Part shown: positions 6,493 to 10,947 of the stretch, piece by piece
Numbering within the stretch: the first letter of the stretch is position 1
How the letters are laid out: every line of letters starts with the position of its first letter
Source of the DNA: Alphaproteobacteria bacterium
Lineage (GTDB): Bacteria > Pseudomonadota > Alphaproteobacteria > RS24
Assembly: GCA_022428185.1 (NCBI GenBank)
Contig: JAKMCZ010000183.1
Location: 1 to 10,947, forward strand
Direction of reading: 5' to 3'
DNA: 10,947 nt
Program-made: the position numbers and the translations under genes
Notes under the pieces: generated by a model
Told to the model about the DNA's origin: nothing
Database searches by the model: none
What the model saw: the letters and a program-made list of their open reading frames with translations, nothing else

Positions 6493-7954
6493 GTTGTCCT
6501 CCTTTCGACGCCAATACGGATTGCGCCATAGAGACATCATCAAACGGCAAAATTATGTCGCCGATAATCTGGCCGCTTTCATGGCCTTTTCCGGCCAGCA
6601 GCACTAAATCATCAGCGCGTGCGGCCTCAAGCGCGGCTTCAATCGCCGAACCACGATCTCCGATTTCAACCGCATCAGGGCAAGCCCCGATAATGGCAGC
6701 GCGAATTTCTGCCGCGTCCTCACGGCGCGGATTGTCATCGGTTACGAAAACCATATCCGCATGCGCGGCGGCAACAGCACCCATTTGCGCGCGCTTGCCG
6801 CTATCGCGGTCGCCACCGCAGCCAAACATGACGAGCAAGCGACCCTTATCAGCCAGATGGGTGCGCAAAGCGGTAAGCGCGTTTTCAAGCGCATCGGGTG
6901 TATGGGCGTAATCGACAAATATCGGCGCACCCTCAGCCGTGCGTCCGGCCAATTGCATGCGCCCACGCGGCACTTGCAGATTGCGACACGCAGCGAGCAA
7001 CGATGCGCCATCAACGCCGGCGGCGCGCGCCATGCCAAGCGCCAATGTCAAATTCTCGGTTTGAAAATCGCCGATAAGCGGCAATTGTAAATCATGCCCT
7101 ACCCCGTCCACCATCACGCGCACATCAATTCCGGTGGCGCGGCGCGCGGTAATTTGCATATGCACCGCGTCGCCTTCACGACCGACAGGCATGACGCGAC
7201 GACCGGCAGAGGCACAAGCCGCAGCCATTTTTTCACCCGCCTCATGCGTCATGGTGATAACCGCCATGCCGTCTTCGACCAATACATCAGTGAACAGGCG
7301 TTGCTTGGCGGAGGCATAATCGTCAGCCGTCGCGTGATAATCCAAATGGTCGCGCGATAAATTGGTGAAGCCTGCCAAAGACAGAGCCACCCCGTCGAGA
7401 CGATATTGTGCCAAACCGTGGCTGGACGCTTCTATCGCCAAATGAGTGACCCGATGCGCCACCAAATCGCGCATCGCCGCATGCAAGCGCACCGGCTCGG
7501 GCGTTGTATGGTCAATCGCCGCATCAAGCCCGTCACTATCACCCTCAATATCAAGCCCTAATGTGCCCATAGAGGCGGCTTTGTGACCGCCGGCAGCGAA
7601 AAGCTGGCGCAAGAAAACAGCGGTTGAGGTTTTGCCATTAGTGCCGGTAATGGCGGCAATATGGGCGGGCTGCATTTCAAAAAAGCGCGCCGCCATTAAC
7701 GCCAAATCGCGACGTGGATTATCGCTGGTGACGACCGGCACGCCGGCAACCATCGGCTCATCGGTCAAAATTGCTGCGGCACCATTGTCAATCGCCTGAC
7801 CGATAAAGCTGCGCCCATCGGCTTCGACACCCGCCAAAGCGGCAAACAAAAAGCCCGGCTGCACATTGCGGCTATCGGCACTCAGGCCGGAAATATTGAC
7901 CGCCGCCATCGCCGTATCTTCGATATCTATATGGGTCAATTCATCGAGACGCAT
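6485..7954 (-). CDS. murE: UDP-MurNAc-L-Ala-D-Glu--meso-2,6-diaminopimelate ligase MurE (489 aa)
   Basis: MurE adds the third stem-peptide residue to UDP-MurNAc-L-Ala-D-Glu in the cytoplasm. The N-terminal domain has LSADSRNVQPGFLFAALAG (residues 24-42). The ATPase domain has the P-loop AITGTNGKTS (101-110), DHTTPEP (148-154), EASSHGL (175-181), NLSRDHLDYH (198-207) and K217 in S-A-K-Q-R-L-F, the position of the carbamylated lysine. The C-terminal domain has VDYAHTPDAL (347-356), FGCGGDRDSGKR (377-388), DDNPR (406-410) and AGKGHE (454-459). DDNPR is the known discriminator for meso-diaminopimelate, whereas lysine-adding enzymes differ there, so the wall is of Gram-negative DAP type. The ATG at 7954 lies 14 bases inside ftsI and has GGAG 7 bases upstream. 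The frame is open to 8305, but those residues are ftsI read in another frame and do not resemble MurE. Confidence 0.97.
   Translation of the reverse strand: MRLDELTHIDIEDTAMAAVNISGLSADSRNVQPGFLFAALAGVEADGRSFIGQAIDNGAAAILTDEPMVAGVPVVTSDNPRRDLALMAARFFEMQPAHIAAITGTNGKTSTAVFLRQLFAAGGHKAASMGTLGLDIEGDSDGLDAAIDHTTPEPVRLHAAMRDLVAHRVTHLAIEASSHGLAQYRLDGVALSLAGFTNLSRDHLDYHATADDYASAKQRLFTDVLVEDGMAVITMTHEAGEKMAAACASAGRRVMPVGREGDAVHMQITARRATGIDVRVMVDGVGHDLQLPLIGDFQTENLTLALGMARAAGVDGASLLAACRNLQVPRGRMQLAGRTAEGAPIFVDYAHTPDALENALTALRTHLADKGRLLVMFGCGGDRDSGKRAQMGAVAAAHADMVFVTDDNPRREDAAEIRAAIIGACPDAVEIGDRGSAIEAALEAARADDLVLLAGKGHESGQIIGDIILPFDDVSMAQSVLASKGGQHA
6498..6505 (-). promoter_or_regulatory. Strong ribosome binding site of murF
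   Basis: AAAGGAGG on the minus strand, 5 bases before the ATG at 6492 and inside the murE 3' end. It is an almost complete anti-16S complement and decides the murF start against upstream in-frame ATGs near 6540. Confidence 0.85.
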
Positions 7955-9674
7955 CAGCCATCTCCGTTGAATTTGTCGGCACATCGCGGGCCGCTTGTTT
8001 GTCGGGGTTTTCAAAATGCGGCAGCACGCCCAAAAGCGGCGCAATGCGCCGAACGATTTCACCGGCTGCCGGAGCGGCGTTCCAACCGGCCAGGTTATAG
8101 CCATAGGTTTCAGCCGTCGCTTGCGGTTCATCGAGCATGACCAACATGGCGTAACGGGGCGCATGGGCAGGAAACGCACCGAGGAATGAAGTGACCAACG
8201 CATTGGCATTATAGCCGCCCGCTTGAGGTTTTTCCGCCGACCCGGTTTTGCCCAATACTTGATAGCCCGGCACTTCGGCTTGTCGTCCGGTGCCGCCGGC
8301 AACAACGGCGCGCATCATGTCGCGCATATCAGCGCTGGTTTTGGCGGAGATAATCCGCTCGCCGACCGGCAGGCCGACCTTGCGCAGGCTTGGCTTATAC
8401 AAAATCCCGCCATTGACCATCGCCGCGCCGGCCATCACCGCGTGCAAGGGGGTGACTGAAATCCCGTGCCCGTATGACGAGGTGGCGCGCTCAATATCAG
8501 TCCAGCGCGTCGGGGTCAGCGGCGCTGAGCGCTCGGGCAACTCAACCTCTAACGCGTCGGTAAAACCCAGCCTTTGCAAAAAGTCATAATGCAAATCATC
8601 AGGCACGCGCAGCGCCAGCTTGGCTGAGCCGATATTGGACGAGTGAATGATAATCTCACGAACACTGAGTGGGCGCGCCTCGCCGTGCAAATCGTCAATT
8701 TCATAGCGACCTATTTTCAGCGGCTCTGCGGTGTCGAACATCTCGCTCGGTGACACCAAGCCACTATCCAATGCCATGGCGGCGGTAAAGACTTTGAAAA
8801 TCGATCCAAGCTCGTAAACGCCCAAAGTCATGCGGTTGAAATGGCTATCATGGCCGTTGCGCATTGGCGCATTGGCATCAAAATCCGGCATCGAAATGAG
8901 CGCCAATATCTCGCCATTGTGAACATCGATAACCACCGCGCCGCCCGCCAGCGCCTGAAAGGTCTCAATCGCCTCACTCAACACATCGCGCACTGCATGT
9001 TGCACCCGAATATCGAGACTGGTTTTCAATTCACCGCCGAGGTCTTCTTCTTCCTGCACGCGGTCAAGATAAAGCTCTAGTCCCGACAGGCCGCGCATGT
9101 CGGAACTGGTGAAGCCGACCGTATGCGCAGTCACCTCGCCAGCCGGATAGACGCGGCTTGTGTCATGCGTCAGTTTCAAAGCCGGATTGCCGAAAGCCAA
9201 AACATCTTGTTTCTGCGCCGGTGTAAGGCCCGATAATAGAGTGACGTAATGCGACTTGCCCGACAGCAGACGTGCCGCGCGCGCGCCATCTAATCTGGGC
9301 AGAACCGCTTTAAGCCGCACCGCCATGTCTGCCCCGTCTTTTATTTTGGCGGCATCGGCCCCCAATGTGACGGTGCTGATTTGCGTCGCCAGCACGACAT
9401 TATTGCGGTCTGTGATAGCAGGACGCGCCAGACGATTTTCATGTAAAACACCGGCGTGCTGAGCCGGCGCGGCATCAAGCACGGTCAATTGAACCAGGCG
9501 TCCGCCGAGCACGGTAAACACGATAAAGAAGCAAATAAGCGCAAGGCGCAGGCGGCTGCGTGTGGTCTCGACGGCATGCTGCGCCAAATCACCGGCGCGG
9601 CGACCAAGCCGCCCGCCCAGCACCATTGCCCAGTCATGGCCGACCGGCACGAGAGGCAGTTTAGTGCGGCTCAT
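7941..9674 (-). CDS. ftsI: Septal peptidoglycan transpeptidase FtsI / PBP3 (577 aa)
   Basis: FtsI is the division-specific class B penicillin-binding protein that cross-links septal peptidoglycan together with FtsW. A basic cytoplasmic N-terminus (1-42) precedes one membrane anchor (about 43-66, ALICFFIVFTVLGG). The periplasmic pedestal domain follows, with ENRLARPAITDRNN (79-92) and RVYPAGE (174-180). The transpeptidase domain (about 225-555) has all three active-site motifs: S-I-F-K (S291 nucleophile, K294), S-S-N (345-347) and KTG (476-478, followed by SA). YGHGISVTPL (401-410) is also typical. Length is near that of E. coli FtsI (588 aa). The ATG at 9674 starts 14 bases before the end of ftsL and follows an AAGGGGGG site. 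The open frame continues to 9965, but that part is ftsL out of frame. The 3' end overlaps murE by 14 bases. Confidence 0.97.
   Translation of the reverse strand: MSRTKLPLVPVGHDWAMVLGGRLGRRAGDLAQHAVETTRSRLRLALICFFIVFTVLGGRLVQLTVLDAAPAQHAGVLHENRLARPAITDRNNVVLATQISTVTLGADAAKIKDGADMAVRLKAVLPRLDGARAARLLSGKSHYVTLLSGLTPAQKQDVLAFGNPALKLTHDTSRVYPAGEVTAHTVGFTSSDMRGLSGLELYLDRVQEEEDLGGELKTSLDIRVQHAVRDVLSEAIETFQALAGGAVVIDVHNGEILALISMPDFDANAPMRNGHDSHFNRMTLGVYELGSIFKVFTAAMALDSGLVSPSEMFDTAEPLKIGRYEIDDLHGEARPLSVREIIIHSSNIGSAKLALRVPDDLHYDFLQRLGFTDALEVELPERSAPLTPTRWTDIERATSSYGHGISVTPLHAVMAGAAMVNGGILYKPSLRKVGLPVGERIISAKTSADMRDMMRAVVAGGTGRQAEVPGYQVLGKTGSAEKPQAGGYNANALVTSFLGAFPAHAPRYAMLVMLDEPQATAETYGYNLAGWNAAPAAGEIVRRIAPLLGVLPHFENPDKQAARDVPTNSTEMADASR
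7962..7965 (-). promoter_or_regulatory. Ribosome binding site of murE
   Basis: GGAG on the minus strand, 7 bases before the murE ATG at 7954, within the ftsI 3' end. It supports this start over in-frame upstream ATGs in the long open frame. Confidence 0.6.
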
Positions 9675-9984
9675 CAGACCCCCCTTGCGGCACGAGCAGC
9701 ACCGGAATACTGAGCGCGCTGCCATCGCGCAAATCGAGCACTTGCGAAGCGCGTAAATAATCGAGCGATAAATATTGCTGCGACAAAGCTTGCAAGCGGC
9801 GCGGGTCATTGAGGCTCGCCCATTCGGCCTCCAATGTGCGGCGACGATCTTGTTCGACCGCAATGATGCGCTCGACCTGACGCAATGCTTTGGCTTCAGC
9901 CTCTGCCGAATAGCGAATGTGATACAGCGCCGCCACCAGAATGACGCAAACAAAGGCGAGGACAATATTGACCATACGAACCAT
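9661..9984 (-). CDS. ftsL: Cell division protein FtsL (107 aa)
   Basis: FtsL is a small bitopic membrane protein which, with FtsB and FtsQ, recruits and activates FtsWI at the septum. The sequence is poorly conserved across bacteria, so the call rests on layout plus a recognisable alphaproteobacterial pattern. There is a single N-terminal membrane helix (about residues 5-22, IVLAFVCVILVAALY). A charged heptad-rich coiled-coil follows (about 26-58, with AEAEAKALRQVERII then VEQDRRRTLEAEW). Next comes the LNDPRRLQALSQQYLSL segment (58-74) and a short periplasmic tail. The ATG at 9984 shares one base with the rsmH stop (TAATG) and has AGGGAGG 7 bases upstream. An alternative in-frame ATG at 9975 (residue 4) is possible. 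The gene sits between rsmH and ftsI, the standard place for ftsL. Confidence 0.92.
   Translation of the reverse strand: MVRMVNIVLAFVCVILVAALYHIRYSAEAEAKALRQVERIIAVEQDRRRTLEAEWASLNDPRRLQALSQQYLSLDYLRASQVLDLRDGSALSIPVLLVPQGGSDEPH
9679..9686 (-). promoter_or_regulatory. Ribosome binding site of ftsI
   Basis: AAGGGGGG on the minus strand, 4 bases before the ATG at 9674. The G-run is a slightly unusual Shine-Dalgarno with tight spacing, lying inside ftsL. Confidence 0.55.
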
Positions 9985-10947
9985 TACATCGCCTCCCTGT
10001 TCGGTGCGCGCTTGGGCAGCAAATCTTGTTCAGCGGCAAAAGCCGGGGCATCGGTGCGATGGGCGACACGCAACCGTGCCGAACGCGCGCGCGGATTGGT
10101 CTCAATTTCGGCGTCACCGGCTTTGATGTTGCGTTTAACCGGTTCAGCAAAACTCGGGGCAGCGGTTTCGATGTCAGGCAGATGGCGCGACGGACGACCG
10201 GCGCGACCGGTGCGCGGGCTTAAAAATTGTTTGACCATACGGTCTTCGAGCGAATGAAAAGTGACCACGGCAAGGCGACCGCCCGGCTTCAATACTTGCT
10301 CGGCGGCTTGCAAGCCCCGCATCAGCTCACCCAACTCATCATTCAGAAAAACACGAATGGCCTGAAATGTGCGCGTTGCCGGATGCGCTTTGCCGAAACG
10401 CGGCGCGCCCAAAACCGAACACACCACATCGACCAAATCGCCGGTGCGCGCCAATGGTTTGGCGGTGCGGCGCTCGACCAATGCTTTGGCAATCGCACGG
10501 GCGCGGCGCTCTTCGCCGTATACGGCGATAATATTGCTGAGCAAATCGGGCGCGGCTTGGTTCAGCAAATCAGCCGCGCTAACACCATCGCGGCTCATGC
10601 GCATATCGAGCGGCCCGTCGCGCATGAAAGAAAACCCACGCGCCGCCTCATCAAGCTGCATGGAAGAGACACCCAAATCGAGCGTCACCCCATCAACTTT
10701 TTGGTCGAGTAGATTTTGCATATCGCCGAAGCAGCCCGACAGATAGTGCAAGCGCTCACCATAATGCTCATTCAACGCATCGGCATGCGGTTTGGTGTCG
10801 GGGTCGCGGTCAATGGCGATAACTGCGCAATCGGCAGCTTCCAGCAGCGCGCGCGAATAGCCGCCCGCGCCAAATGTGCCGTCGACCATGACCTCATCGG
10901 CTTGCGGTGCCAATGCGGCGACCACCTCGTTCAATAATACCGGAATA
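9984..10947 (-). CDS. rsmH: 16S rRNA (cytosine-1402-N4)-methyltransferase RsmH (MraW), 5' end cut by window edge
   Basis: RsmH methylates N4 of C1402 in the 16S rRNA P site using S-adenosylmethionine and is usually the second gene of the dcw cluster, after mraZ. The visible 320 residues begin IPVLLNEVV, the family N-terminus, which normally follows a Met and a few residues with His directly before IPVL. The first visible base fits a His codon. So the true start lies just beyond the right edge, and the in-frame TTG at 10934 is an internal Leu. Motifs in visible numbering are the SAM-binding DGTFGAGGYS (22-31), LDLGVSSMQLD (89-99), GFSF-RDGPLDMRM (104-117), FLNDELGEL (200-208), VTFHSLEDR (228-236) and NPRARSARLRV (284-294). 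Only a handful of N-terminal residues should be missing. The TAA stop overlaps the ftsL ATG by one base. Confidence 0.96.
   Translation of the reverse strand, partial: IPVLLNEVVAALAPQADEVMVDGTFGAGGYSRALLEAADCAVIAIDRDPDTKPHADALNEHYGERLHYLSGCFGDMQNLLDQKVDGVTLDLGVSSMQLDEAARGFSFMRDGPLDMRMSRDGVSAADLLNQAAPDLLSNIIAVYGEERRARAIAKALVERRTAKPLARTGDLVDVVCSVLGAPRFGKAHPATRTFQAIRVFLNDELGELMRGLQAAEQVLKPGGRLAVVTFHSLEDRMVKQFLSPRTGRAGRPSRHLPDIETAAPSFAEPVKRNIKAGDAEIETNPRARSARLRVAHRTDAPAFAAEQDLLPKRAPNREAM
9992..9998 (-). promoter_or_regulatory. Ribosome binding site of ftsL
   Basis: AGGGAGG on the minus strand, 7 bases before the ftsL ATG at 9984. A decoy ATG at 9989 lies between them but is the last sense codon of rsmH, followed at once by TAA. 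Confidence 0.8.

Noticed and set aside
7955..8305. N-terminal extension of MurE by 117 residues, suggesting an ftsI-murE fusion
   Set aside because: The extension is out of frame with FtsI and unlike MurE, so it is a chance open frame. The ATG at 7954 fits family length.
9675..9965. N-terminal extension of FtsI by 97 residues
   Set aside because: It is ftsL read in a second frame, with Arg/Cys-rich non-family sequence. The ATG at 9674 has a ribosome site and gives a standard-length FtsI.
10932..10934. TTG as the start codon of rsmH
   Set aside because: The frame continues upstream as IPVL before Leu-Asn-Glu-Val-Val, matching the conserved RsmH N-terminus, so the gene runs off the window and this TTG is an internal Leu.
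1..10947. Possible undescribed system, mobile element or foreign insert
   Set aside because: Every base is accounted for by ten standard dcw genes on one strand with uniform composition. There are no transposase-like genes, terminal repeats or unexplained genes.

Overview
The window is one uninterrupted minus-strand stretch of the dcw (division and cell wall) cluster. In transcription order, from the right edge to the left, it reads rsmH (5' end cut off by the window) - ftsL - ftsI - murE - murF - mraY - murD - ftsW - murG - murC (only the first 64 codons lie inside). No gene lies on the plus strand. I see no RNA gene, mobile element, CRISPR array, internal promoter or terminator. There is essentially no intergenic DNA: every junction overlaps by 1 to 14 bases except mraY/murD, which is separated by 3 bases.

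The organism is most likely a Gram-negative alphaproteobacterium. MurE carries the DDNPR motif of meso-diaminopimelate-adding enzymes. The FtsW N-terminus (WWWTVDR, then AASPAVAQ), the short FtsL with its AEWASLNDPRRLQ segment, and the MurG, MurF and MraY sequences look alphaproteobacterial to me. The gene order is the classic proteobacterial one. Composition is moderately GC-rich (roughly mid-50s percent by eye). By eye, GANTC, the target of the alphaproteobacterial CcrM methylase, is strongly under-represented, which fits this class. I cannot place it below class level.

The genes form one pathway. MurC (partial), MurD, MurE and MurF add L-Ala, D-Glu, meso-DAP and D-Ala-D-Ala to UDP-MurNAc in the cytoplasm. 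MraY moves the product onto undecaprenyl phosphate (lipid I), and MurG adds GlcNAc (lipid II). FtsW polymerises lipid II at the septum, FtsI cross-links the strands, and FtsL scaffolds and activates FtsWI. RsmH, at the promoter-proximal end, methylates 16S rRNA. Nearly every start codon has a good Shine-Dalgarno sequence inside the preceding gene, so the block looks like a translationally coupled polycistronic operon whose promoter (usually before mraZ/rsmH) is outside the window.

I found no undescribed system; this is a conserved housekeeping region. The points most worth a second look are the scarcity of GANTC and GATC, the 14-base overlaps on both sides of ftsI, and a pentapeptide-periodic C-terminal tail on FtsW.
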